Shown: positions 1 through 8,724 of the stretch, piece by piece
Numbering within the stretch: the first letter of the stretch is position 1
Layout of the letters: each line of letters opens with the position of its first letter
NCBI GenBank assembly: GCA_036337015.1
Contig: JAYZEZ010000007.1
Location: 62,001-126,000, forward strand
Source: Casp-alpha2 sp036337015
Lineage (GTDB): Bacteria; Pseudomonadota; Alphaproteobacteria; Rhodospirillales; Casp-alpha2
Direction: 5' to 3'
Length of the DNA: 64,000 nt
Notes under the pieces: generated by a model
Told to the model about the DNA's origin: nothing
What the model saw: only the letters and a program-made list of their open reading frames with translations
The model's database searches: none
Position numbers and translations under genes: made by a program

Positions 1-14
1 AAAGAGCCTCAATT

Positions 15-2966
15 TTGCCAAAATATAACAATATAAATTCTGGTCCTATAGATAAAATTGTAAAGAACCTTTTTCCAGAGGCGTCGAGTATTCGCTTGAA
101 ATTAGCAAGAAAATTAACTGAATTCGAAGAAAAAGCCGCTGTTAATCATTTGCAATCAAAAACACGTAACCTAGCACTATATATTTCCAGTCTTATTCAA
201 GACGGTCAAACAAGCTTAAGCGGTATCAATGAGTTAATAAGGTTACTTACAGTAAACTCTTTCCTCTTTAGGGCGAATAAGTTGCGAGATTATATTGGTG
301 AATGCTCTCTCAAAGATAACGAAGAAAGCCTAACTAAATTATTTGAGTCAAAAACACGAGATTCTAGTGGATCTCTAATACCTTTTAAAGAATTTAAAAA
401 AATTGTTGAAACCGAAATCTTTGGAATCGTTATTACTGCACATCCTACGTTCTCTATCTCAAAGCAATTAACACATATTTTAGCGGAATTGGTTATTCGC
501 GGAAATAAGGACGAAAGAAGTTCTGAAGAAAGTGAGAATTTTCTCAATAATAAAAATTTTTCCGAACTTATTGAAGAGGTAGCAACAAGACCCCATGGTT
601 CGCCTACACTGATCACTCTTGAAGATGAAACGGACTTTGCCCTTATGGCAATTAATAATATCCGTAAGGCACTACGCAATGTCTATCGAATCCTTTTTAC
701 GGTTTCGAAGCAGGCATATCCTAAGGATTGGTATCACCTAACACCTAAATTACTAACAGTCGCTACTTGGGTTGGCTATGACTTAGATGGTCGTGCGGAT
801 ATTGGTTGGAAAACTACTTTTAAACAACGAATGATCATTCAAAAATTGGCTTTAGAAGACTATCTCAAATGTCTCGAGCAATTAGAAAATTTGGAACCGA
901 TTAAAAATCGTATACGATCATCAATTGCAATTCTTAATGACGACCTGATTAGGTTTGACGATGAAGATGATAATTCTGAAAGAATTGCTGCTTTTAGCAG
1001 AGCCTTGATAGAAAATATAGAGAATAGACTAATTGACCTTGGCGCTACCATAGAAGAATTAAGTAAGGAAATAGGGAAAGATGAAGATAATGCAATTCTT
1101 TTAGCAATATTGCGTTCCGAGATGGCCAATTTTGGGCTGGCTTTTGCCCATACCCATGTTCGTCTTAACGCCAACCAAATTGCAAATTCAATCCGTCACG
1201 ACACTGAATTGACGTCCTCACCCGAAGATCCAGCTAATCGTCGACGATATCTTCGTAACATAAGCAACCTATTGGAATCTGTAGAACCAGTATCTATTAA
1301 TTTTGGCTCAATAATGCGCGAACGCACGTCGGCGAAACGCCTACTTATGATAGTAACACAGTTTCTCAAGTTTGTTGATACAACCGAGCCTATTCGATTT
1401 TTAATTGCAGAATGCAACTCCGCATTTACCGTTCTTTCTACCCTTTATTTCGCAAAACTTTTTGGAATTGATAAAAAAATAGATATTGCGCCATTATTTG
1501 AAACATCACATGCTCTTGAGCAAGGCCATGAGATCATTGCAGAACTCTTAGATAATCCCCAATACCTTGAAACTATTTTAAGCCGAGGACGAATTTGTTT
1601 GCAGACTGGTTATTCCGATGCGGGGAGATATATCGGACAAATACCCGCTTCACTAGCCTTGGAGCGAACAAGAATTAAGTTATCGCAACTTTTGTCCGAA
1701 CGCGGTCTAAAGGATATTGAACTAGTTATTTTCGATACCCATGGGGAATCTATTGGACGCGGGTCGCACCCCTTAAACTTCACTGATCGTTTAGATTACA
1801 CATATCCTCCAGCAGATAGAGCAGCTTTTAGAGATGCCGGAATTACCGTCAAGCAGGAATTAAGCTTTCAAGGAGGTGATGGTTACGTTTACTTTGCAAA
1901 TACAAATTTAGCATTTTCAACTTTATGCCGTTTGTTACATCACTCCCTAACCGAAACTTCTTATGGGCTTGACAAAAAATCAGGAGTTGATCCGTTTTAC
2001 ACAGACAAATCATATTCTCTTGATTTTTTCCTTTCCGTAAAGGGCTTTAACGAACGCCTTATGGATAATCCTGACTATGCCGTAACACTTGATCTCTTTG
2101 GTCTAAATTTATTATTTTCTACAGGATCGAGAAATATGAAACGGCAGCATATTGATGGTGGCCAAGTTGATTTGGAACACCCTTCCCAGGTTCGAGCAAT
2201 ACCTCACAATGCCATTCTTCAACAACTGGGCTATATGTCCAACACAATAAGCGGCCTTGGTGATGCAATCGCGAAGGATCAAGATAGTTTTAATGAAATG
2301 TTTCATAAGTCTAATAGATTTAAGGGACTAATCTCAATGGTTGCTTATGCTCGGCACCTTTCAGACTTAGACAGACTTCATGGATACATTTCATTATTCG
2401 ATCCAACCATCTGGATGAGACGTTCAACAGTTGAAAATAATCCTGAACGAGTTGGGCAAATGCAACGCTTAACCCATATTCTTCGGCATTCATCACGACA
2501 TGAGAAAATGAATAGGATTTACCGAATTTTTCTTAATGACACGGTTAAGTTAGATCAAGCGTTAGAAAATTTAGAAATCAATTCTCTTTTGCCAGAATAC
2601 GCCAATGATTGTTTCCCCGACCTTGTAATTCTACATGGGATACGTATAGCACTTATTCATGAAATATTCCTATTGATCGCCCGTATGCCCAGATTTACAA
2701 GTCTTGCACGTTCTGCTGATGATGTTATCAATGAACTTTTACATCTTAACATTAAGCATGGGGTCAATATTCTACGCCAGGCGTTCCCAATTACTGAAGC
2801 GACATCCGATCCTAGTACTTTTGGTGAACCAGAAACTTATCGTACGGATGCAGATCAGGGCTATGATCGAGAACACCGTGAGCTTTTTGACCCCATTGAA
2901 AATTTATATGATATGGTGCGTCGTGTTAGCACCGCAATAACACATATAAACAACGGAGTCGGCTAA
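15..2966 (+). CDS. ppc: Phosphoenolpyruvate carboxylase-like protein, divergent
   Basis: About 983 residues, the right size for PEP carboxylase, which converts PEP and bicarbonate to oxaloacetate in the cytosol (anaplerosis). Seen: a TAHPT motif with His143 (family catalytic His, E. coli His138), a VGYDLDGRAD segment in place of the usual GGDRDGNP, a GYSDAGRY segment near residue 540 in place of GYSDSAKD, and a loop with His576 and Arg582 in place of HGRGGSIGRGG. The loop is two residues shorter than in E. coli and lacks the RGG. The C-terminus ends INNGVG rather than the canonical RNTG. Overall fold assignment is firm; activity is less certain. The TTG at 15 gives a plausible start, but the frame is open to the window edge, so the true start may lie upstream. 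Confidence 0.75.
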   Translation: MPKYNNINSGPIDKIVKNLFPEASSIRLKLARKLTEFEEKAAVNHLQSKTRNLALYISSLIQDGQTSLSGINELIRLLTVNSFLFRANKLRDYIGECSLKDNEESLTKLFESKTRDSSGSLIPFKEFKKIVETEIFGIVITAHPTFSISKQLTHILAELVIRGNKDERSSEESENFLNNKNFSELIEEVATRPHGSPTLITLEDETDFALMAINNIRKALRNVYRILFTVSKQAYPKDWYHLTPKLLTVATWVGYDLDGRADIGWKTTFKQRMIIQKLALEDYLKCLEQLENLEPIKNRIRSSIAILNDDLIRFDDEDDNSERIAAFSRALIENIENRLIDLGATIEELSKEIGKDEDNAILLAILRSEMANFGLAFAHTHVRLNANQIANSIRHDTELTSSPEDPANRRRYLRNISNLLESVEPVSINFGSIMRERTSAKRLLMIVTQFLKFVDTTEPIRFLIAECNSAFTVLSTLYFAKLFGIDKKIDIAPLFETSHALEQGHEIIAELLDNPQYLETILSRGRICLQTGYSDAGRYIGQIPASLALERTRIKLSQLLSERGLKDIELVIFDTHGESIGRGSHPLNFTDRLDYTYPPADRAAFRDAGITVKQELSFQGGDGYVYFANTNLAFSTLCRLLHHSLTETSYGLDKKSGVDPFYTDKSYSLDFFLSVKGFNERLMDNPDYAVTLDLFGLNLLFSTGSRNMKRQHIDGGQVDLEHPSQVRAIPHNAILQQLGYMSNTISGLGDAIAKDQDSFNEMFHKSNRFKGLISMVAYARHLSDLDRLHGYISLFDPTIWMRRSTVENNPERVGQMQRLTHILRHSSRHEKMNRIYRIFLNDTVKLDQALENLEINSLLPEYANDCFPDLVILHGIRIALIHEIFLLIARMPRFTSLARSADDVINELLHLNIKHGVNILRQAFPITEATSDPSTFGEPETYRTDADQGYDREHRELFDPIENLYDMVRRVSTAITHINNGVG

Positions 2967-3130
2967 CAACGTAACTCTCCATAAAATATTATAGTATTTA
3001 TATAGAAGTTATAGTTGACTTCCTATTTGCTAACGGAACTTCCAAATTAGACTATCAATTATCTACAATGGATGAGCTATTTTGCTAATTGTTATGCGAT
3101 TGTATCAAGCTCACCTTTGGGTTTTACCAG

Positions 3131-3697
3131 TTATTTTGTAATAATCCCACAAGCAACACGTGGCCCACCGCCTCTAGGCTTCCCAGGATCATTTTCTCCA
3201 TATTTATGGACCATTATTGATCGATTCAACAACTGTGATACTTTTAAATTTTTTGTCATTACAGAAGAAGTCGAAGTTCCATCAACGCCTGCTACAAGTT
3301 GTGGTAAATCACCATGTGGCTTCATGTGACCGCTATGCTTTTTGCTATGATCGTGTTTCATAGCATGCCCTACATTCGTTGGATCAAAATGACCTCCCGC
3401 CATCAAACCAGCAACTTTCTCTCCATCTTTCACACCTGGCTCACAACTTGGTTTCTCATGAATATGAAAAGCATGGTTACCTGGGGCAAGTTCACGCAAG
3501 TTCGGCTTAACGGATAAGCCATGGTGGCTATCTTTGAGTATAATATATCCTATTGCACTACCTACGCCATCAGTTGAAATTTTATTCATTTTAACTCTTA
3601 TTTCTGCAGCATAAGAAAATGAGTTGCTACAGAATAAAATGACTAAAAAAAAGCAAAACAAATTTAAAAAAATCCTCATACAAAAGCTCTTTTCCAT
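3131..3697 (-). CDS. sodC: Periplasmic Cu/Zn superoxide dismutase
   Basis: SodC converts superoxide to oxygen and peroxide in the periplasm. A hydrophobic N-terminal stretch ending near SYAA (about residues 10-31) is a signal peptide. Metal-site motifs are visible in order: HAFHIHEKPSC (Cu ligands and the disulfide Cys), GGHFDP, HMKPHGDLP (Zn ligands) and the C-terminal GGGPRVACGII with the second Cys. There is a His/Lys-rich insertion between GHFDP and HGDLP. A second ATG at 3679 starts directly at the signal peptide, with a GGAAAAGAG stretch upstream, and is an equally good start. The gene stands alone, convergent with the PEP carboxylase and divergent from the ABC ATPase pair. Confidence 0.93.
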   Translation of the reverse strand: MEKSFCMRIFLNLFCFFLVILFCSNSFSYAAEIRVKMNKISTDGVGSAIGYIILKDSHHGLSVKPNLRELAPGNHAFHIHEKPSCEPGVKDGEKVAGLMAGGHFDPTNVGHAMKHDHSKKHSGHMKPHGDLPQLVAGVDGTSTSSVMTKNLKVSQLLNRSIMVHKYGENDPGKPRGGGPRVACGIITK

Positions 3698-3848
3698 TTC
3701 TATTAATTTTTTTTATAAAACAAAGTTAGAATGTTGTTTGCAGTACTATTACTGCATGAGGTATGGTTTATAAAAGAAATTTAAAGAGTTGCAATTTAAA
3801 AATACAATCTAATTCTGGGACATTTTCAATACATTAGGGAGGCACTTC

Positions 3849-4709
3849 ATGTCCGAAGATAAACTTGTAGAATTTGATAACCTGCACGTAAATTTTCCAA
3901 CTATCGGTAAACACGTCGAAGCGGTTCGTGGTGTAACCTATCATATTTCTAGAGGTGAAACTGTAGGTGTAGTTGGAGAATCTGGTTCAGGGAAATCAGT
4001 AAGTGCTATGTCATTGTTACGACTTAATGATATGGCAGGCGCCTACATACCTAAGGGTCGAATTTATTTGAACAGCAGTGAGCTCGGAAGAGTTGATGTT
4101 ACAGAAGCAGATGAAATTACGTTGCAATCAATACGTGGTAGCGAAGTGTCAATGATATTTCAAGAACCTATGACGTGTCTCAATCCCGTTCTTTCATTAA
4201 GAACCCAATTAACGGAACCACTAATACAACATCAACAATTAAGCATGAATCAAGCTGAAGAGAAGATTTTAACTTTACTAAGAAGGGTTAGGATACCAGA
4301 TCCGGAAAAGAAACTAGATCAATACCCGCATCATCTTTCTGGGGGCATGCGTCAAAGGGCTATGATTGCTATGGCCTTAAGCTGCGAACCTTCTCTTTTA
4401 ATAGCGGATGAACCAACCACTGCACTTGATGTAACAATACAAGCCCAAATTCTTGATTTAATTAAAGATTTACAAGATGAATTTGGAATGACTGTTATGT
4501 TTATCACCCATGATATGGCAGTGATTGCCGAAATGGCTGATAGAGTGGTTGTAATGTATAATGGTGAAATAGTTGAACAAGGAGCAGTAGATAAAATTTT
4601 TCATGCCCCGGAACATGAGTATACTAAAAAATTAATTAACGCTGTTCCTCGAATGGGCAGCATGGCTGGAAAGAGTGCACCTGAAAAATTTCCATTTGTT
4701 GAAGTTTGA
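3849..4709 (+). CDS. Peptide/glutathione ABC transporter ATPase, N-half of GsiA type
   Basis: ATP-binding subunit of a peptide/nickel/glutathione-type importer, 286 residues, cytosolic face of the inner membrane. Seen: Walker A GESGSGKS, Q-loop FQEPMTCLNP, signature LSGGMRQR, Walker B LLIADEPTTALD and switch His in FITHD. The C-terminal end (NAVPRMGSMAGKSAPEKFP) resembles the middle junction of the fused E. coli GsiA, so this looks like the N-terminal half of a split GsiA. A GGGAGG ribosome site lies a few bases before the ATG. It is followed 47 bases later by the second ATPase. No permease or solute-binding gene lies on either side, so the membrane partners must be elsewhere. Substrate is not determinable from this sequence. 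Confidence 0.85.
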   Translation: MSEDKLVEFDNLHVNFPTIGKHVEAVRGVTYHISRGETVGVVGESGSGKSVSAMSLLRLNDMAGAYIPKGRIYLNSSELGRVDVTEADEITLQSIRGSEVSMIFQEPMTCLNPVLSLRTQLTEPLIQHQQLSMNQAEEKILTLLRRVRIPDPEKKLDQYPHHLSGGMRQRAMIAMALSCEPSLLIADEPTTALDVTIQAQILDLIKDLQDEFGMTVMFITHDMAVIAEMADRVVVMYNGEIVEQGAVDKIFHAPEHEYTKKLINAVPRMGSMAGKSAPEKFPFVEV

Positions 4710-4756
4710 ATACTCTAGATTTATAAAATTATTTAATTGTATAAAGGTGAACAATT

Positions 4757-5695
4757 ATGAGCGCATCAAATAATGAGACAAACCTTATAGACGTAAAGGG
4801 ACTAACTACTTATTACCCTGTTACAGAAGGAATAATAATTAACAGGATGGTGGCTCAAGTCCATGCGGTGGAAAATGTAACGTTTCATATAAAGAAAGGA
4901 GAGACACTTAGCCTAGTGGGCGAAAGTGGGTGTGGTAAAACAACAACTGGTCGAACAATCATTGGTTTAGAAGAATTAAGTGCCGGCGAAATGTATTTTG
5001 AAGGTAATCCTCTTTCAGAATTTAACAGTGACGATCGAAAATCATTTTGCCAAAAAGTTCAAATGATTTTTCAAGATCCATATTCATCCTTAAACCCTAG
5101 GATCACTGTCGCCGAAGCACTAGCAGAACCACTGAAGGTTCACAACTTAGTTGAAAATTCAGCCATTGAAGAAAGAATTGCTGATCTTCTTAGAAAAGTA
5201 GATTTGCCTCCCGAATTTGGTCAAAGATACCCCCATGAATTTAGTGGTGGTCAACGCCAACGTATTTCAATAGCCAGGGCGTTAGCTCTTGACCCTAAGT
5301 TAATTATCTGTGATGAGGCAGTATCAGCGCTTGATGTTACGATTAAGGCTCAAGTAATAAACTTACTCATGAATCTGCAAGAACAACTTGGTCTTACATA
5401 CCTATTTATAAGCCATGACCTGGCTGTGGTTGAACGAATTAGTCATAGAATAGCGGTAATGTATTTAGGCCAGATTGTAGAAATGGGATCCCGAAAAGAT
5501 ATTTTTGAGAATCCGACACATTCTTATACTAAAAATTTACTTTCAGCAGTTCCTGTTGCAGATCCACGACTACGTAGGTCAGATAGAGCTTTGGAAGCAG
5601 ATGAAATTCCAAGTGTAATAAAAGACATGAAATATGTTCCACAACTTGTAAGTCATGAAGAGATATCACCTGGACACTATGTTGCTATAGAATAA
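4757..5695 (+). CDS. Peptide/glutathione ABC transporter ATPase, C-half of GsiA type
   Basis: Second ATPase of the pair, 312 residues, DppF/OppF-like and closest in layout to the C-terminal half of GsiA (segment with IINRMVAQVHAVENV before the ATPase core). Seen: Walker A GESGCGKTT, Q-loop FQDPYSSLNPR, signature FSGGQRQRISIARAL, Walker B LIICDEAVSALD and the FISHD switch. AAAGGTGAAC upstream serves as the ribosome site. It should heterodimerise with the 3849-4709 product to energise one importer. The operon seems to end here; 70 bases of A-rich sequence separate it from a convergent small gene. Confidence 0.85.
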   Translation: MSASNNETNLIDVKGLTTYYPVTEGIIINRMVAQVHAVENVTFHIKKGETLSLVGESGCGKTTTGRTIIGLEELSAGEMYFEGNPLSEFNSDDRKSFCQKVQMIFQDPYSSLNPRITVAEALAEPLKVHNLVENSAIEERIADLLRKVDLPPEFGQRYPHEFSGGQRQRISIARALALDPKLIICDEAVSALDVTIKAQVINLLMNLQEQLGLTYLFISHDLAVVERISHRIAVMYLGQIVEMGSRKDIFENPTHSYTKNLLSAVPVADPRLRRSDRALEADEIPSVIKDMKYVPQLVSHEEISPGHYVAIE

Positions 5696-5765
5696 AAAAA
5701 AACCATAACTAAAACTAAAGAGAACAAATTTCATTTAGGGAACTTTTAAAAATTAAAAATTCTGC

Positions 5766-6125
5766 TTATGACAAAAATTTAGTAAGCGCTTCTTTAAACT
5801 GATCAAAATTATCTGGTAGCTTGTTAGAACCGTAACTTTTAATTGACTTATCACCAATAGCCATTTGCAACTCCCATTGAGAACCATCGCACATATCCAT
5901 TTGGTGGTATGACGCCTCCCAGTCCCAGACATGTAATTTTTCAATTTCAGTCAAAAAAGCACCCCACTTGATTAAATCAGGTGTAAATTTAATTGAGCCA
6001 TCATAAAACCAAGCAATTTTCGCCTGACCAAGCTTAACAACAATTTCCCCATTTTCCATTAATTCCAGAGTTTGTCGGTCACCAAATCCACCAACCTCAA
6101 AATAAAAATGACTTAATTTTTCCAT
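5766..6125 (-). CDS. Conserved-looking small protein, function unknown
   Basis: 119 residues, no signal peptide or membrane segment. It begins MEKLSHFYFEVGGFGD, has a central WDWEASYHQMDMCDGSQWEL stretch and ends with an acidic/aromatic NFDQFKEALTKFL. The aromatic DGSQW and YGSNKLP pattern reminds me of small uncharacterised proteins whose C-terminus reads roughly SxGSNxxP-x-F-xxF, but I cannot name the family. It stands alone between the ABC ATPases and tRNA-Met, convergent with the former. Codon use looks like the neighbours, so it is probably a real gene. Confidence 0.65.
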   Translation of the reverse strand: MEKLSHFYFEVGGFGDRQTLELMENGEIVVKLGQAKIAWFYDGSIKFTPDLIKWGAFLTEIEKLHVWDWEASYHQMDMCDGSQWELQMAIGDKSIKSYGSNKLPDNFDQFKEALTKFLS

Positions 6126-6332
6126 CGCCTTATATCCATAGAATTAAATTTTTAAAGATTTTACTAAAGAATTTAACTATATGAAAACACTGATACAAGT
6201 TTTCAAAAAAATAGTATAGCAATCACGCATACATATAACTACAACCTGAATAAGACAGAAGTTCATCCTATTTCTAGTAAGTACTTGTTAAGGAAAAAGT
6301 TAGGCAAAAATAACTTAACCCGGTGAATTTGT

Positions 6333-6409
6333 TGGTAGCGGAGGGCAGACTCGAACTGCCGACCCCCGGATTATGATTCCGATGCTCTAACCAACTGAGC
6401 TACTCCGCC
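6333..6409 (-). tRNA. tRNA-Met (CAT), elongator type
   Basis: A 77-base cloverleaf on the minus strand: acceptor GGCGGAG pairing with CTCCGCT, D arm GCTCAGTTGGTTAGAGC, anticodon loop ATCATAA with CAT, T loop TTCGAGT, and an encoded CCA end. The first pair is G-U and closed, unlike initiator tRNA with its open C1-A72 pair, so elongator Met is favoured. A tRNA-Ile with lysidine-modified CAT cannot be fully excluded by eye. The flanks (6126-6332 and 6410-6553) show no gene. Confidence 0.93.
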
Positions 6410-6553
6410 TTTTATTCAATAACTTACAATTTTAAGAATGATATTTTTAAATTATCAATGACTAACAGTGATTAAGCACTCTTTATAGTAAAATTATTAG
6501 AATAAAAAGCACATAAATTTCTGTTAAAGGCGATGTAGTTGACTTTTTAAAAT

Positions 6554-7567
6554 TTATAGCTTTTTTTGTGTGTTGATTACTATCCGACCACGAATTTGGC
6601 CCTCGAGTATTTTATCAGCTAAATCTTTTATGTCTGCAAGAGTTGCCTGCTCTGTCACCTTATCTAACTTCTCTAATGGCATCTGTTTTGAAAGCCTATT
6701 CCACGCAATGATACGTCTTTCCTTAGGACAAGCACTGGAATCAATACCTAAAAGATTAATACCACGTAATAAGAATGGCATTACAGTAGTATCCAGCTTA
6801 AAACCCGAAGCCAAACCAACTGAGGCGCAACTTGCATGACTCCTAAGTGATGCTAGGGCTGAGTGTAATGTGCTTCCCCCAACACTATCTATCACTGCAG
6901 ACCAACGTTCTGAGCCGAGTGGTCCCTTGGGCGGTGTTGTTAGTTCATCACGATTTATAACTTCAATTGCCCCGAGGTCTTTTAGATAATTTTTATTTTC
7001 TTCACGACCCGTTGACGCCACCACCCGATAACCAAGATTAGAAAGTATTGAAATAGCTATAGAACCAACACCCCCAGCAGCACCGGTCACAAGAACCTCA
7101 CCCTCAGTTGTAGGTGTTAGCCCATGATCCTCAAGGGCCATAATTGATAACATAGCAGTATAACCAGCTGTGCCTATAGCCATACACTGTTTAGTACTCA
7201 ATTCGTCTGGTACTGGAACTAACCATTCGCTTTTAACGCGAGCTCGTGAAGAAAATCCACCCCAGTGAGTCTCGCCAACCCTCCAACCATTCAAAACGAC
7301 CTTATCGCCAGGCTTATATTCTTTAGAATCTGAGCTTTTTACAGTACCAGAAAAGTCAATGCCAGGAACGTGAGGATATTTGCGTACCAAGCGGCCAATG
7401 CCTTTAACAATCATTCCATCTTTATAATTCAAAGTTGAATACTCAACATTAACTGTCACATCTCCTTCTGGTAGTCGTTCATTAGGAAAGGTTTTAATCC
7501 CAAATTCAACATTACTTTCATTATCTTCCTCAAGAACGATTGCTGTAAAATGGTCTTCATCAATCAT
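6554..7567 (-). CDS. Acrylyl-CoA reductase family (AcuI/YhdH) NADPH oxidoreductase
   Basis: 337-residue medium-chain dehydrogenase/reductase without the zinc-ligand set. Seen: an N-terminal GroES-like part with NYKDGMIVKGIG, PHVPGIDFSGTV and GDKVVLNGWRVGETHWGG, all typical of YhdH/AcuI; a Rossmann nucleotide site VTGAAGGVGS; and the late SSACPKERR segment characteristic of the family. AcuI reduces toxic acryloyl-CoA to propionyl-CoA with NADPH and takes part in DMSP breakdown in marine bacteria. No other DMSP gene is in view, so the physiological substrate is unproven. It lies 19 bases from pyrC in the same direction. Confidence 0.85.
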   Translation of the reverse strand: MIDEDHFTAIVLEEDNESNVEFGIKTFPNERLPEGDVTVNVEYSTLNYKDGMIVKGIGRLVRKYPHVPGIDFSGTVKSSDSKEYKPGDKVVLNGWRVGETHWGGFSSRARVKSEWLVPVPDELSTKQCMAIGTAGYTAMLSIMALEDHGLTPTTEGEVLVTGAAGGVGSIAISILSNLGYRVVASTGREENKNYLKDLGAIEVINRDELTTPPKGPLGSERWSAVIDSVGGSTLHSALASLRSHASCASVGLASGFKLDTTVMPFLLRGINLLGIDSSACPKERRIIAWNRLSKQMPLEKLDKVTEQATLADIKDLADKILEGQIRGRIVINTQKKL

Positions 7568-7586
7568 TTACTTCTATCCTTATAAA

Positions 7587-8645
7587 TTAATCAGCAAGTG
7601 TCCAATTAAGTGCTTCGTTAGCCAAAAAAGGTCTTACCTTGATTGCCTTTCCATTAATGTTGCTAACTTCAACATCATTAGGGACAACACTCTTACTCTT
7701 AATTAATTTAATTCTATCTTTATTAGGATTAAGACCATAAAATTTTGGTCCATTGAGGGATGCAAAAGATTCAAGTTTATCCAACGCACCCTCTTCTTCG
7801 AAAACTTGAGTGTAATGCTCCAAAGCCGTCGGTGATGAAAAAATCCCTGCACAACCACATGAACTTTCTTTGTCAGACAAGCTATGGGGGGCTGAATCCG
7901 TACCAAGAAAGAATTTTACATCGCCCGAAGTTGCTGCAATGCGAAGCGCAAGGCGATGACTTTCGTGCTTGGCAACTGGCAAACAATACATGTGTGGACG
8001 CAAACCATTGGCAAACAAGGCATTACGATTAATTATAAGGTGATGCACGGTTATTGTAGCTGCTATGTTAGGCCCCGCACTTTTGACAAAATCTACAGCA
8101 TTAGATGTGGTGATATGTTCAAACACTACCTTCAAACCAGGAAATCGTTTGAGCAGAGGAACTAGCGTACGATCAATAAATACTGCCTCACGATAAAAAA
8201 TATCTATGCTGGGATCATTTACCTCTCCGTGAACAAGCAATGGGATTCCAGCTTTTTCCATTCTTTCTAACACACCAAATACATTAGCAATATTAGTGAC
8301 ACCTTCTGATGAATTAGTTGTTGATCCTGAGGGATATAATTTTACAGCAGTTATAATACCATCAAGATGCCCACTCACTATATCATCTGCATCCGAATTA
8401 TCGGTTAAAAAGCATGTCATTAATGGTGTAAAATCTACTTCCTTAGGCAAAGCATTTATGATGCGTTTCTTATAAGAAAGAGCAAGTTTTGTTGTCGTAA
8501 TTGGAGGAATTAAGTTAGGCATTACGATAGCCCGAGCGAAACTCCTCGTAGTATACCCAACAACAACTTTTAGCATTTCACCATCTCGCAAATGCAAATG
8601 CCAGTCATCTGGCCGTCTTATGGAGATTTCTTTCGTTTCTCCCAT
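7587..8645 (-). CDS. pyrC: Dihydroorotase
   Basis: 352 residues, matching class II (E. coli-type) PyrC, which cyclises carbamoyl-aspartate to dihydroorotate in pyrimidine synthesis. Seen: RPDDWHLHLRDG with the HxH metal ligands near residue 18, KLYPSGSTTNS with the Lys that becomes carboxylated, LVHGEV, VFEHITT and the late GTDSAPH with the catalytic Asp. It is upstream of the AcuI/YhdH-type gene and downstream of asnB on the same strand, about 80 bases away. It is probably a housekeeping gene not functionally tied to either. Confidence 0.95.
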   Translation of the reverse strand: MGETKEISIRRPDDWHLHLRDGEMLKVVVGYTTRSFARAIVMPNLIPPITTTKLALSYKKRIINALPKEVDFTPLMTCFLTDNSDADDIVSGHLDGIITAVKLYPSGSTTNSSEGVTNIANVFGVLERMEKAGIPLLVHGEVNDPSIDIFYREAVFIDRTLVPLLKRFPGLKVVFEHITTSNAVDFVKSAGPNIAATITVHHLIINRNALFANGLRPHMYCLPVAKHESHRLALRIAATSGDVKFFLGTDSAPHSLSDKESSCGCAGIFSSPTALEHYTQVFEEEGALDKLESFASLNGPKFYGLNPNKDRIKLIKSKSVVPNDVEVSNINGKAIKVRPFLANEALNWTLAD

Positions 8646-8724
8646 TTTTAACTCTTCCCTTATCTGGAAGCTACTTTAAAATAATTTCTACCTTTAAAAT
8701 TAGCTATTTTTATCATTTAAAGTT

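Noticed and set aside
6333..6409. tRNA as initiator Met or lysidine-modified Ile
   Set aside because: The first acceptor pair (G1-U72) can pair and the T and D arms match elongator Met; an Ile with CAT cannot be excluded without identity-element comparison, so Met is kept.
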